DNA from: Sphingobium sp. MI1205
GTDB lineage: Bacteria; Pseudomonadota; Alphaproteobacteria; Sphingomonadales; Sphingomonadaceae
DNA length: 64,000 nt
Assembly: GCF_001563285.1 (NCBI RefSeq)
Contig: NZ_CP005191.1
Span: 62,001-126,000 of the forward strand
Direction of reading: 5' to 3'
A program made the translations under genes and the position numbers. Every line of letters starts with the position of its first letter. The first letter of the stretch is position 1. This document shows, piece by piece, positions 25,259-34,404 of the stretch. Under the pieces are notes generated by a model. The model had not been told where the DNA came from. It searched no databases and worked only from the letters and a program-made list of their open reading frames with translations.

Positions 25259-25773
25259 ACTGGTGTCTCCTCAAGCGAGCGGTTCGCGGCCTCGGCGCAG
25301 CGAGGGTAGGCGGCGGCGAGATTGCGATGAAGGATCTCGAAGTCGGGAATGGGGAACCGTCCCAACGGGTCGGGCCGCGTCGCGAGCAACGCACCCATGA
25401 CGATGTCGTCGATACGGTCCCGGTCGACCGCGGGGGCACGGCCGTCGTCGTAGCGGACCGGCGGCGCGAAACCGGCTTCGACCCAGCTGGCGAGACCGTC
25501 CTGGGCGGCCTCGACATAGGCCGCGACCGAGGGATCGCGACGATAAGCGCCCGCATCGACCTTGAGACCGAGCGTGCGATAGATGCCGAAGTCGTGCCGG
25601 TTGGTGATAAAGACGAGGGCACACCCGTCCGGGGGCGGGCCGAAGCGGGCGATGACGGCGGCCCGATAGGCGGCGACCTCAAGCCGGTTGAGGCGCTCGA
25701 AGTCGGGGGTGTGGCCGAGCTGCGCGCAATCCTCGTGTCCGGGCGCGCCGCCGAGGTCGATGATGTCGGACAT
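25255..25773 (-). CDS. Hypothetical protein, 172 aa, first of a four-gene operon
   Basis: It starts MSDIIDLGGAPGHEDCAQLG, with AGGAGA 6 bp upstream; the longer frame to 25836 lacks a good start. The middle (GCALVFITNRHDFGIYRTLG) looks like an alpha/beta domain. No family is recognised. It heads the run 25255 - 24785 - 24392 - 24082, linked by overlaps or gaps of at most 4 bp. Confidence 0.6.
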   Translation of the reverse strand: MSDIIDLGGAPGHEDCAQLGHTPDFERLNRLEVAAYRAAVIARFGPPPDGCALVFITNRHDFGIYRTLGLKVDAGAYRRDPSVAAYVEAAQDGLASWVEAGFAPPVRYDDGRAPAVDRDRIDDIVMGALLATRPDPLGRFPIPDFEILHRNLAAAYPRCAEAANRSLEETPV

Positions 25774-25981
25774 GGCCTTCTCCTGTTGCGTGAACACAAA
25801 GGCACACCCCCCTCCTCTCTCCGGCCATGAGGTCAATGGACGGCAAAGGCCCCCCGATCCGCTATGGAGCTGAAGGTCATCTCAAGGGTTAGGGTCGATC
25901 GCGAAGCGTGTGGCGGCGGCCCGCCGCTGGAGCGAGCCGATGCGCTAGACGAAAGCCATGCGGTGATTGCCCGGCATCCGG

Positions 25982-26395
25982 TCAATGAAGGTCGGCGATC
26001 CAGTTCTCGACTTTGAGTGCGCGTATCCGCGAGAAGTCTGTGATATTCGCGGTCACCAGCACCGCTTCCAGGGCATAGGCATGGGCAGCGATGAACCAGT
26101 CATTTGGCCCGATAGGCTTGCCGGCTGCTTCCAGCTCTGCGCGAATACCGGCATATTCAGTGTCGGCGGGGACATCGAGGGCAAGGATCTGGAGGCTGTC
26201 CAGAATGGCCTCGATCTGCGCCAGCAGCCGCGGCGAACCCGCTCTGGCGCAGCCGTAGCGGAGTTCCGCCGCGGTGATGATGCTGACACAGATCGCATCC
26301 GGGCCCACTTCGGCGATGCGTGCGGCAACCGATCCTTGCGGATTGCGGGCAAGCTCGGAGACGGTATTGGTGTCGAGCATATAGAGCCCGCTCAC
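25982..26395 (-). CDS. vapC: VapC-type PIN-domain toxin
   Basis: 137 aa PIN-domain ribonuclease. Acidic active-site residues are visible: MLDTNTVSE at the N terminus, the AELRYG glutamate, and GPNDWFIAAHA near residue 98. It starts within the antitoxin stop (4-bp overlap), the normal vapBC layout. It stabilises the element or acts as a stress toxin by cleaving RNA; the target is unknown. Confidence 0.9.
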   Translation of the reverse strand: MSGLYMLDTNTVSELARNPQGSVAARIAEVGPDAICVSIITAAELRYGCARAGSPRLLAQIEAILDSLQILALDVPADTEYAGIRAELEAAGKPIGPNDWFIAAHAYALEAVLVTANITDFSRIRALKVENWIADLH

Positions 26396-26658
26396 AGGTC
26401 GATGGCCTTTATCGGGAGCAATGTGTCCTCGACATCGGGAAACTGATCATCGGGCCCGAGCGGCTGCAGGGATGCGAGGACTTCCAGAAGATTCTTGCGG
26501 CGTACCGGTTCGATAATGAGGCGGTCGCCATCGCGATGGATCATCACGCGGTCACCCGGAAGTTCGAAATCGGCAGGGATGCGCAGAGCCTGACTCTTGT
26601 TGTTCCGGAACAGTTTGGCTTCTCGTGGAGGGACGGAAACTGCTTTTTTCCGGGCCAT
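26392..26658 (-). CDS. vapB: VapB-type antitoxin (AbrB/SpoVT fold)
   Basis: 88 aa from MARKKAVSVPPREAKLFRNN. The segment NNKSQALRIPADFELPGDRV and IHRDGDRLIIEPV form the swapped-hairpin AbrB DNA-binding fold. AAAGGAGGT lies 7 bp before the ATG. The longer frame reading in from the IS21 copy is rejected. Repeated ATATGCAT boxes just upstream are the likely operator. Confidence 0.9.
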   Translation of the reverse strand: MARKKAVSVPPREAKLFRNNKSQALRIPADFELPGDRVMIHRDGDRLIIEPVRRKNLLEVLASLQPLGPDDQFPDVEDTLLPIKAIDL

Positions 26659-26670
26659 ATCGACCTCCTT

Positions 26671-26693
26671 TGCATATGCATGAACATATGCAT
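26671..26693 (-). promoter_or_regulatory. Putative VapBC operator (repeated ATATGCAT boxes)
   Basis: ATATGCAT occurs at 26674-26681 and again at 26686-26693, 12 bp apart, and TGCATATGCA (26671-26680) is itself a palindrome. It lies 13-35 bp upstream of the vapB start, spanning the expected promoter position. Confidence 0.6.
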
Positions 26694-26737
26694 TGTACTG
26701 GGGAAATGTCAAGATTGTAGCCCATGCCGGGTGTTGC

Positions 26738-26743
26738 CGTACC
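26738..26743. repeat. Target-site duplication, left side of composite transposon
   Basis: CGTACC directly precedes the TG end of the left IS21 copy. The same six bases directly follow the CA end of the right copy (43379-43384), whereas the inner flanks do not match. This marks insertion of the whole 16.6-kb unit. Confidence 0.8.
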
Positions 26744-26958
26744 TGCGCGGCGACAACTACGATGGCCGGTTGAGCGGCGACTATGATGGCCGGTAGGATC
26801 GGTTGTCTGGTCTGATCGTAGGGAGGGGCGCAGCCCCGACCGGAGAGCGGACCAGACAACCGGTGGCGATCTTTTTCCCCTTCTTTCGGGGGGCAGATCG
26901 GGGCTGTGGCGGGCGGTGGTATCGGAACACTCATCGAACAACGAGCGATGGGTTTGCG

Positions 26959-28464
26959 ATGCCGGGCCACCACATTTCCGATCAGCAGGTATTTCTCTTC
27001 ATGACCCATCGTCGCCAACACACCCAGGCCGTCGCGGCTGCCAAGGCCGGTATCAGCGAACGCAGCGCACGCCGGATCGAGAACGATCCGCAGCTTCCGT
27101 CCCAGAAGAAGAAGGAGCGCCACTGGCGCACCCGCGCCGATCCGCTCGAGCCATTCTGGCCACGTATAGAGGAGTTGCTCCAGATCGACGGTATCATTGC
27201 CGTCACGGTCTTCGAGACGCTCCAGGACGAGTTCGGCGAGGATGCTGTTCCCGATGCGATACGACGAACACTGGAACGCCGGATCGCCCGCTGGCGGGCA
27301 CTGCACGGCGGCGAGAAGGAGATCTTCTTCCCGCAGCATCATGAGCCCGGTCGGCAGGGCCTGTCGGATTTCACGGTATGCGACAGTCTCAAGGTCACTG
27401 TTGCCGGCGAGACCCTGGCCTATCGCCTCTACCACTTCCGCTTGGCGGCGAGTGGCTGGGAGCATGCGGCTGTCGTGCTGGGCGGGGAGAGCTTTGCCGC
27501 CCTTTCGGAGCACCTGCAGGATGCGTTGTGGAAGCTGGGCGGTGCGCCGGCCGAACACCGCAGCGATTCCCTGTCAGCCGCCTACAAAAACCTCAACGCC
27601 GATGCGCAGCGGGATTTCACCCGAAGCTATGACGAGCTGTGTCGTCATTACGGCATGCTTGCTACCCGCAACAACCGCGGCGAGGCGCACGAGAACGGAT
27701 CGATCGAAGGTCCCCATGCCCATCTCAAGCGACGGCTCGATCAGGCCTTACGCCGGCGGGGCAGCCGCGATTTCGTTAGCATCGAGGCCTGGCGCGAGTT
27801 CGTTGAGGCGCAGGTCGCCAGACAGAACCGGCGACATGCTGCGCGCATCGATGCAGAACGCAGGGTACTCAAGGCGCTGCCCGCAAGGCGAACCACCGAT
27901 TTCGCCATGGTCACCGTCGATGTCACCCGCAACGGCACCGTCGCCATCGATCGGGTTACCTATTCGGTGCCTTCCCGCCTCGTCGGACGGCGCCTCAACG
28001 CGCATCTCTTTGACGATCGCATCGAGCTCTTCCTCGGTCCAGACAGGGTAATGTCCACGCCGCGTGTGCGGATCAGTCATCCCCACCGGGGGCATAGCAT
28101 CGATTTCCGGCACATGATCGGTAACCTGCGCCGCAAGCCCGGTGCACTGCGCAACCTCGTCTACCGCGAAGCCCTCTTCCCCGATCACGCCTACCGGCGG
28201 GCCTGGCAAGCCTTCGATGCCCAACTCGATGGACGGCAGGCCTGCCGCGATGCCGTCGCGCTGCTCGATATCGCCGCCAGGGGCGACTGTGTCGACGTGC
28301 TGGCCCGGCGGATCGATGAGGCTCTCGACAGCGGGCGCTTGCCCGATGTCGATGCGCTCAGGGACGAGTTCCTGCCAACCGCAAGATCGCAGCGCGATGT
28401 CGCTATCCCGCCACCCGATCTGCACAGCTACAACAGCCTGATCGCCAGCGGGGAGGTGCACTGA
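26959..28464 (+). CDS. istA: IS21-family transposase IstA (left copy)
   Basis: 501 aa from MPGHHISDQQVFLFMTHRRQ; the frame is open to 26803 but family members start here. An N-terminal helix-turn-helix (AVAAAKAGISERSARRIEND) is followed by an rve-type DDE core in the middle (including ENGSIEGPHAHLKRRLDQAL with the expected catalytic Glu). A C-terminal beta domain ends the protein (VDVTRNGTVAIDRVTYSVPS). The stop overlaps the istB start by one base. It catalyses cut and strand transfer together with IstB. Confidence 0.93.
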   Translation: MPGHHISDQQVFLFMTHRRQHTQAVAAAKAGISERSARRIENDPQLPSQKKKERHWRTRADPLEPFWPRIEELLQIDGIIAVTVFETLQDEFGEDAVPDAIRRTLERRIARWRALHGGEKEIFFPQHHEPGRQGLSDFTVCDSLKVTVAGETLAYRLYHFRLAASGWEHAAVVLGGESFAALSEHLQDALWKLGGAPAEHRSDSLSAAYKNLNADAQRDFTRSYDELCRHYGMLATRNNRGEAHENGSIEGPHAHLKRRLDQALRRRGSRDFVSIEAWREFVEAQVARQNRRHAARIDAERRVLKALPARRTTDFAMVTVDVTRNGTVAIDRVTYSVPSRLVGRRLNAHLFDDRIELFLGPDRVMSTPRVRISHPHRGHSIDFRHMIGNLRRKPGALRNLVYREALFPDHAYRRAWQAFDAQLDGRQACRDAVALLDIAARGDCVDVLARRIDEALDSGRLPDVDALRDEFLPTARSQRDVAIPPPDLHSYNSLIASGEVH

Positions 28465-29273
28465 TGACCCGCACCAAGGATCAGGCCGCCGCCGTACTGC
28501 CTACCCTGCTCAAGGCCTTGCGCCTGCCGAGCATCAACCGCAACTGGAAGCACCTCACCGACACCGCCGATCGCGATGGCTGGCCGGCCGCCAACCTGCT
28601 GGCCTCGCTTCTCGAGATCGAGATGGCTGATCGCTCCTCCCGGCGCATCCAGCGCCATCGCGACCAGTCCGGCTTGCCCGCAGGCAAGACCTTCGCCACC
28701 TTCGATTTCGACGCCGCCCCCGGCATCCGCAAACCGCACCTCTTGTCCCTCGCCGCCGGTGACGACTGGATCGAGAACGGCGGCAACCTGCTGCTGTTCG
28801 GCCAGAGCGGGACCGGCAAGACGCACGCAGTTGCCGCCATTGGCCATGCCCTCATCGACACGGGGCGGCGCGTCCTGTTCTGCTCCACCACCGACATGGT
28901 CCAGAAGCTCCAGTCCGCGCGCCGCGACCTCAGCTTGCCCGCCATGCTCGACAAGCTCGACAAGTTCGATCTCATCGTGCTCGACGATCTGTCCTACGTC
29001 CGCAAGGACCAGGTCGAAACCAGCGCCTTGTTCGAGCTCATCGCCCACCGCTACGAACGCCACTCGCTCGCCATTACCGCCAACCAGCCATTTTCGGCAT
29101 GGGACAACGTCTTCCCTGATCCCGCCATGGCTGTCGCCGCGATCGACCGCCTCGTGCACCACTCGACCATCATCGAGATGAACGGCGAAAGCTACCGCAA
29201 GCGTTCCGCCGTCGCCCGCATCAACGCCGGCGATTACGACCCGCCCAATGGCGCCCCGGACCGGCCATCATAA
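28464..29273 (+). CDS. istB: IS21-family ATPase IstB (left copy)
   Basis: 269 aa AAA+ helper related to DnaC. Walker A is LLFGQSGTGKTHAVA (residues about 111-125), and Walker B is FDLIVLDDLSYV. The C-terminal YRKRSAVARIN block is typical. It is coupled to istA (TGATG overlap) with GGGAGG upstream. It selects the target and activates IstA. Confidence 0.93.
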   Translation: MTRTKDQAAAVLPTLLKALRLPSINRNWKHLTDTADRDGWPAANLLASLLEIEMADRSSRRIQRHRDQSGLPAGKTFATFDFDAAPGIRKPHLLSLAAGDDWIENGGNLLLFGQSGTGKTHAVAAIGHALIDTGRRVLFCSTTDMVQKLQSARRDLSLPAMLDKLDKFDLIVLDDLSYVRKDQVETSALFELIAHRYERHSLAITANQPFSAWDNVFPDPAMAVAAIDRLVHHSTIIEMNGESYRKRSAVARINAGDYDPPNGAPDRPS

Positions 29274-29532
29274 TTGTCGCTGGCTTCGCGCTCGGGAGCA
29301 CCCTTGCTGAGGCAACGGGTAATTGTCGCCAGCGGCAATTACATGCCAACCATCCCATGCGCTTCAAACCCTCGCTTCCGGCCAGCGCCAGCGACAATTA
29401 CCCAGCGTCGTAATTGTCGCTCGACGGTTGCTCCTCGCAACAGCAAATGGTAGCCAGAATTCACCAACCGGCGCGGCCACCTATCGGCCATCAAAATTGA
29501 CGCCGACCGGACTCCGTAATCGTCGCGCTACA

Positions 29533-29853
29533 GCCGCGAAACTCGTTTGCCGCACTCGGTATGCTTTGTTCGTGCAGAAGGGAGCGTACGCGCTCGACCA
29601 GATGGGCAGATCCCGGAGCCGGGTAACGCATCTCGTAAAGTGCGTCAGGAAAGCCACCGAAATCATGAATTGTAGTGTGTCGGTCGAGGCCGTTGAGGGT
29701 CACAACACTCTCTTCCCAGTGCGCCGATATGATCAGGATCGCGGTCGGTCGAAAGGGGAGAAGCGCGGGCAGAGATTCGAGGAACGACCGCGCCGGACTG
29801 TCGCCAAGCGCAAGGCTTGGAGCACCGTGGCTAATGAATATGCTTGGGAGCAT
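29533..29853 (-). pseudogene. 5' fragment of a DODA/LigB-type extradiol dioxygenase, cut by IS
   Basis: 107 codons starting MLPSIFISHGAPSLALGDSP. SHGAP, the ILIISAHWEE segment and TIHDFGGFPDALYEM match the N-terminal metal-site region of 4,5-DOPA-dioxygenase-like (LigB superfamily) enzymes. The gene stops matching the family exactly at the right border of the left IS copy. The C-terminal half is absent, so it is non-functional. Confidence 0.85.
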
Positions 29854-29918
29854 CGATTGAACCGCCAGAAGAGAGTTTATACGGGGATGGCATTACGGGC
29901 TGCGGGCGGAGAGCAGCT

Positions 29919-30347
29919 TCAGGTGATCGCAGGGTTGATAACGGTCCCAGGAAGCGGTGTCGGCTTCAATGCGTAGAGCCCATCGCCGATCAGAGCCTGG
30001 ACTATGAGGGTGAGCGCCCAGAAGGCAGGAAATTCCCAACCCCCATTGGGATTGTTGAAGAAGAAGCCGGCGCCGGCATGCACCGTTGCAATCGCGCCGA
30101 GCAGGATTGGGATAAGGCCCAGCGCCACGATGCGCGGATAGATGCCGAGGAGCAGTGCAATTCCGCCAAGCGTTTCCGCTGTCATCACCAGATAAGCGAT
30201 GAACCCTGGTACGCCGACCGACTCGAAGAATTGCGCCGTTCCGGCCGGCGTGAACACGAAGATCTTCATGCCTGCATGTGCGAGGAAGAGGCCGCCAAGG
30301 GCGGCACGCAGCACCGTGGCACCGATCATTCCGGTGTGGACTTTCAT
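29919..30347 (-). CDS. DoxX-family membrane protein
   Basis: 142 aa with four predicted membrane helices (for example VLRAALGGLFLAHAGMKIFV and LIPILLGAIATVHAGAGFFF). GATVLRAALGGLFLAHAG is typical of DoxX. GGAG lies upstream of the ATG. It is adjacent to the truncated dioxygenase on the same strand, so they probably formed an operon. DoxX proteins are linked to quinone or thiosulfate metabolism; the role here is unclear. Confidence 0.85.
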   Translation of the reverse strand: MKVHTGMIGATVLRAALGGLFLAHAGMKIFVFTPAGTAQFFESVGVPGFIAYLVMTAETLGGIALLLGIYPRIVALGLIPILLGAIATVHAGAGFFFNNPNGGWEFPAFWALTLIVQALIGDGLYALKPTPLPGTVINPAIT

Positions 30348-30563
30348 AGCATCGCTCCATCGACGCGACCGATGACAAAGGCATTGCCGTCGGTTGCGAT
30401 GTCTGTCGCCGTGGAGTTCCGAACTGGATTTGCTCGGCTAGCTCTTAGCGGCGGGCGGAGCCGTCTCCGCCGATGCCGTGACAGGTAATCTGCTTCCCAC
30501 CTCGCGATAATCTGCAAAAATGTGCGGCGTTATCACACCGCCAGTGTGAACCGAAGCGAGCGA

Positions 30564-31502
30564 TCAGTTCCTGTCGGTTGTCTGATCGATGCGTCGCTGC
30601 CACGGTGGGGTGCCAGCAAAACGCTTGATAAGGAAATCAATGAAGACGCGCACCTTCGCGGGGAGATGCTCGTTCGGAGGGTACACTGCGTAGATGTTGC
30701 CGAGATCGAACGGAGGATGGTCGAGTTCGAGAATTTCGAGCCGACCATCTGCAACGGCATCGGCAACGATGAATGTGGGCTGGTAGACGATCCCCATACC
30801 GGCAATGGCCGCTGCGACAAGTGCGTCGCCGTTGCCGGCGCGAAGCGGCCCCGAGACAGGCACCTTGATATCGCCGTTGCTTCCAAAACTCCACGAACTG
30901 GGTCCGACAGCGTGGGACAGGGTGTAGCCAAGGCAGCGATGATCGCCGAGATCGATTACCGTCTTGGGGCGTCCGTGTTTTCTGAGATATGCCGGCGATG
31001 CGCAGACCGCCATGTGACAAGGCGCGAGACGGCGCGCAATCATGGGCGAGTCCTGTAGTCGTCCGATACGTATGGCGAGATCCCATCCTTCCTCCACGAG
31101 ATCGACAAGACGATCGTTCACGCCAAGATCGATTGTCAGGTCTGGGTGAGCTTTGGAAAGGTCGTTCAAAATGGGCGCGATTTCGCTTGTGCCGAATGAA
31201 ACCGGAACATTGACCCTGAGCAGTCCCCGCACCACTAGTTTGTCGGCTGCCGCTTCGGCTTCCGCTTCTTGAAGTTCGGCGATGATGCGTTCCGCGTTTT
31301 GCACGAAAGTGCGCCCGATTTCAGTCGGGGTCACTTTGCGTGTCGTGCGGTGCAGAAGCCGCACGCCGAGCCGCTGCTCGATAGCAGCGACATGTTTGGT
31401 CGCCATGGTCGGCGACATGTCCAAAGCCCGAGCTGCACCCGACAAGCTGCCCAGCTCGACGACTTTAAGCAGGACCTGAATCCCCTGGAACCTATCGAGC
31501 AA
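30564..31502 (-). CDS. LysR-family transcriptional regulator
   Basis: 312 aa. N-terminal winged helix (FQGIQVLLKVVELGSLSGAA, then LDMSPTMATKHVAAIEQRLG) and a periplasmic-binding-like effector domain (about residues 90-300). The N terminus and the FGTSEIAPILNDLSKAHPDL strand place it in the large group of AaeR/DmlR-like LysR regulators. It probably controls the DoxX/dioxygenase operon or the divergent wrbA region (inference). Confidence 0.9.
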   Translation of the reverse strand: MLDRFQGIQVLLKVVELGSLSGAARALDMSPTMATKHVAAIEQRLGVRLLHRTTRKVTPTEIGRTFVQNAERIIAELQEAEAEAAADKLVVRGLLRVNVPVSFGTSEIAPILNDLSKAHPDLTIDLGVNDRLVDLVEEGWDLAIRIGRLQDSPMIARRLAPCHMAVCASPAYLRKHGRPKTVIDLGDHRCLGYTLSHAVGPSSWSFGSNGDIKVPVSGPLRAGNGDALVAAAIAGMGIVYQPTFIVADAVADGRLEILELDHPPFDLGNIYAVYPPNEHLPAKVRVFIDFLIKRFAGTPPWQRRIDQTTDRN

Positions 31503-32151
31503 GCGACTATCCTCACACTGATGGTGTCAAATCTTCGCTCTAGGTAAGAAATTATGCCTCGCCTTACAATGAATAAGGTCGCTCCACCGGTGTGAGGTAA
31601 CTTTCGTGCCCGAGTGAAGCGACGCTGGGGGCGGGGTCGCGGGTCGAATGGTCTCGCACCGTCCGGCTCGATGATGAGGTGCTGTGCGGAGAGAATTTCC
31701 TGCAATTGCGATCGCAAGGGAGTTTGCGTGATCGTCAATGCGTCCGACCCGCCGAACAGCAAGCTGGGCGGCTGCTTAATCTCAAGGGGCGAGCTGGAGT
31801 GATCGGCGACCGGTCTCATTGCCACCTATCGGGCGCAAGAAAGTGTCTTCGTACCTCTGGTGAGAGCAGAACTCCGTCTCGGTGGGATTATCCCATTGAA
31901 AGGCGATTGTTAGCTTAGGCGACACCCTGATGAACTGCCGTCAGAGGCAAACCGGACCGTATGGAAGCGGCCTGGCGCGCTTGCCTGCAGGCCTACGGGT
32001 GGCGCTTCGAGCGCTGCAATCCGGCGCGAGTAGATAAGGCAGAACGACAATGACGCTTCGATCGATTGTGCGCGTGTTGGGATTGTTGCGCGAGGCGTCT
32101 GCTCAAACCAGTGCCGCGGCATCCTCCCGGCCCGCCAATAAGGAATCAACA
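31503..32151. other. Gene-free stretch between LysR and wrbA
   Basis: About 650 bp with only short frames in several phases. A plus-strand frame around 31615-31915 carries segments that could be remnants of a broken gene, but I recognise no family. It contains the lysR promoter (left) and the wrbA promoter (right). No tRNA or clear repeat is visible. Confidence 0.4.
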
Positions 32152-32754
32152 ATGACCAAGGTGCTTGTCCTCTATTACTCGTCTCACGGTCATATAGAGG
32201 AGATGGCCTATGCCGCCGCCGAAGGTATCCGGTCGGTCGGCGTGGAGGCGATCGTGAAACGGGTTCCGGAGACGACCCCGGAAGAGATCGCGCAAAAAAA
32301 TGGCTTTAAGCTTGACCAGAAAGCCCCCATCGCGACCGTCGATGAGCTTGCCGAGTATGATGGCATCATCCTCGGCTTTCCGACGCGCTTCGGCACCATG
32401 CCGGCGCAGATGAAGGCGTTTCTCGATCAGACTGGCGGGCTTTGGTATGAGCGTAAACTCGTCGGAAAAGTGGGGTCAATCTTCACGTCGTCCGGCACGC
32501 AACATGGTGGGCAGGAATCGACGATCCTTGGAAGTATTCCGGTGTTGCTCCATCATGGCATGATCATCGTTGGACTTCCCTATACCGCGCAGGGTCAGAT
32601 GCGCCTTGACGAGATCACCGGCGGTTCCCCGTATGGCGCGTCGACGATTGCTGCGCCGGATCGCTCACGCCAGCCTTCCACCAATGAGCTGGAGTTAGCA
32701 TCGCTGCAGGGGAAGTTCGTCGCGGAAGTTGCACGGAAGCAAGCGGCGGCCTGA
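32152..32754 (+). CDS. wrbA: WrbA-type NAD(P)H:quinone oxidoreductase
   Basis: 200 aa flavodoxin-like protein from [20 protein letters not shown], with AAGGA 8 bp upstream; the frame extends back to 32050 without a better start. Motifs [10 protein letters not shown] (FMN phosphate loop), [15 protein letters not shown] and [11 protein letters not shown] are diagnostic. It reduces quinones by two electrons. In a catechol-degrading island it may keep quinone by-products reduced. Confidence 0.93.
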   Translation: MTKVLVLYYSSHGHIEEMAYAAAEGIRSVGVEAIVKRVPETTPEEIAQKNGFKLDQKAPIATVDELAEYDGIILGFPTRFGTMPAQMKAFLDQTGGLWYERKLVGKVGSIFTSSGTQHGGQESTILGSIPVLLHHGMIIVGLPYTAQGQMRLDEITGGSPYGASTIAAPDRSRQPSTNELELASLQGKFVAEVARKQAAA

Positions 32755-33010
32755 GCACGGTCCTGAGGGGCCTGTCGATGCTTCTCAGGGTAGATGCGTT
32801 AGACAGCTGGCGGGTAATCACGGCGAAACGATCGCGCTCAGCGCGTGGACGGATACCCGCCAGCTGGAAACGACAGGTGATGATGCGCCGGCATAGGCGA
32901 GGGGCATGAACACCACATGCTGCCCGACATCGGCCGCTCGGCCGTCGCGGAAAAATCTACACAAACCCCGACCAGAAAATACCGGAGGTGGCGTGAGTCC
33001 CGTGGGAACC

Positions 33011-33934
33011 TTAGCGCTTCTTCCCGACCTTTCGGGGCTCCTGGGCGCGTTTGACCGGCTTCTTGTCGCTGAGGCTTCGCATGAAGGCGGAGAGGATCGG
33101 GGTCGTGTTCGCCTTGAGATAGGCACAGTGGGTTGGCGATGTGATGTTCGGTTCGGCCAGCCTGACGAAGGTTACGCCAGGCATGCGGATGCTCGTGACC
33201 GCTTCGGGAGCGATACAGATACCCGAGCCGATCGACACGAGCGCAAGCGCCGATGTTTGATCCTCCGCTTCGGCGCCGATAACAAGATTGACGCTTGCAG
33301 CCGACAGGGCGCTCAGAACAGCATCTGCGAAGCTCGGCCGATTTCCGGATGGGAACAGGATGAGCGAACGCCCGATAAGATCGGGAAGCCTCAGAGACGT
33401 TGCATGAGCAAGGTTGTCTTCGACCGGAAGTGCGACATAGAGCGGTTCTTCGGCAACCGTCATGACCTCAATGTCAGGTGCGGGATTGAAATAGCGGCTA
33501 AATCCGATGTCGATCGCTCCGGAACGAAGAGCTTCCTGCTGGCGATCCTTTCCCATGCTGACGAGGACGATTTGCGCAAGCGGGACTTGGGCACGGAAGC
33601 GGCGCAAAATCATAGGCACGGCTTGATAGATGGACGAGCCAAAGAACGCGACGGTGAGGCGGCCGATCTCGCCGCGGTCGGCCGCGCGGCTGCGTTCACC
33701 AGCGCGGCGCGACCGCTCAATGATCTCGCGGGCCTCTTCGAGAAAGACGCGGCCGGCTTCAGTGAGAATTGCCCCCCTCGGCGTGCGCACGAAAAGCGTG
33801 ACCTTCAGCTCTTGCTCAAGCGCATGAATCTGTCGGGTAACAGGGGGCTGTGTGACGTGGACGCGCTGCGCCGCGCCGCCAAAACTGCCCTCTTCGGCGA
33901 CTGCAATGAAATAGCGCAACTGTCTCAATTCCAT
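33011..33934 (-). CDS. LysR-family regulator of CatR/ClcR type
   Basis: 307 aa from MELRQLRYFIAVAEEGSFGG. The helix-turn-helix AAQRVHVTQPPVTRQIHALE, with its QPPVTRQI signature, is typical of CatR/BenM/ClcR regulators. Effector domain about residues 90-295, then a basic tail (KKPVKRAQEPRKVGKKR). It is divergent from the catC-catB operon (start 34090), the standard layout in which muconate acts as inducer. It probably activates that operon. Confidence 0.9.
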   Translation of the reverse strand: MELRQLRYFIAVAEEGSFGGAAQRVHVTQPPVTRQIHALEQELKVTLFVRTPRGAILTEAGRVFLEEAREIIERSRRAGERSRAADRGEIGRLTVAFFGSSIYQAVPMILRRFRAQVPLAQIVLVSMGKDRQQEALRSGAIDIGFSRYFNPAPDIEVMTVAEEPLYVALPVEDNLAHATSLRLPDLIGRSLILFPSGNRPSFADAVLSALSAASVNLVIGAEAEDQTSALALVSIGSGICIAPEAVTSIRMPGVTFVRLAEPNITSPTHCAYLKANTTPILSAFMRSLSDKKPVKRAQEPRKVGKKR

Positions 33935-34089
33935 CGTAACTCCAGTCATTCCGAAAAGGTATCGCTGAGCGCCTCATATAGTATTTTACAGAAAGAGCCT
34001 GGCTTTCGATAGTGCCCGTCAGCAATCAATTGCGCACGAGATGTTGTGACGATTGCCGAATAGAAACGAGAACACGGGCAGGTATTGAA

Positions 34090-34404
34090 ATGTTTTATCT
34101 AGTGCGAATGGTGGTCTCTCCGCCTTATGGCATGCCGCCGGAAGAATTCGAGAGACTGAAAGCTGAAGAGAAGGAAGTCGGGATCCGACTTCAACGTGAG
34201 GGGATCTGGAAGCACATCTGGCGAGTAGCGGGGGCGTACGCGAACGTCTCGATTTTCGAGGTCGATAGCGTCGAGCAGCTTCACTCGGCAATCAGCAGCC
34301 TGCCTTTCTTTCCATTCTTAAGTGTAGAGGTGACGCCGCTCGTGCCGCATCCCTCATCGATCAACCCCGCCGACAATCCACTCCTGAAGGAGGGCAGAGC
34401 ATGA
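34090..34404 (+). CDS. catC: Muconolactone delta-isomerase family protein
   Basis: 104 aa from MFYLVRMVVSPPYGMPPEEF. The HIWRVAGAYANVSIFEVDSV core, followed by ISSLPFFPFLSVEVTPL, is typical of CatC/ClcF. The family isomerises muconolactone to 3-oxoadipate enol-lactone, and ClcF members dehalogenate 5-chloromuconolactone. It overlaps catB by 4 bp. With a chlorocatechol-type dioxygenase and maleylacetate reductase nearby, a ClcF-like role is possible. Confidence 0.9.
   Translation: MFYLVRMVVSPPYGMPPEEFERLKAEEKEVGIRLQREGIWKHIWRVAGAYANVSIFEVDSVEQLHSAISSLPFFPFLSVEVTPLVPHPSSINPADNPLLKEGRA

Larger units (their letters stand above)
26744..29532 (+). mobile_element. IS21-family insertion sequence, left copy
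   Basis: 2789 bp, beginning TGCGCGGCGACAACTACG and ending CGTAATCGTCGCGCTACA. The two ends are imperfect inverted repeats with TG...CA termini typical of IS21. Several internal repeats of GACAATTAC or GGCGAC type lie near both ends (26750-26795 and 29270-29532), as expected for multiple transposase binding sites. It carries istA and istB. The exact borders come from where the two copies stop matching. Confidence 0.9.

Noticed and set aside
28428..29162. Minus-strand open frame over istB (also 42274-43008)
   Set aside because: Antisense shadow of IstB; present in both copies only because the IS copies are identical.
26744..29532. Independent target duplications around each IS copy
   Set aside because: The bases left and right of each single copy do not match; only the outer flanks of the pair match.
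31503..32151. Possible regulator or transposase remnant
   Set aside because: Short frames in several phases could not be matched to any family by eye, so only a gene-free stretch is reported.
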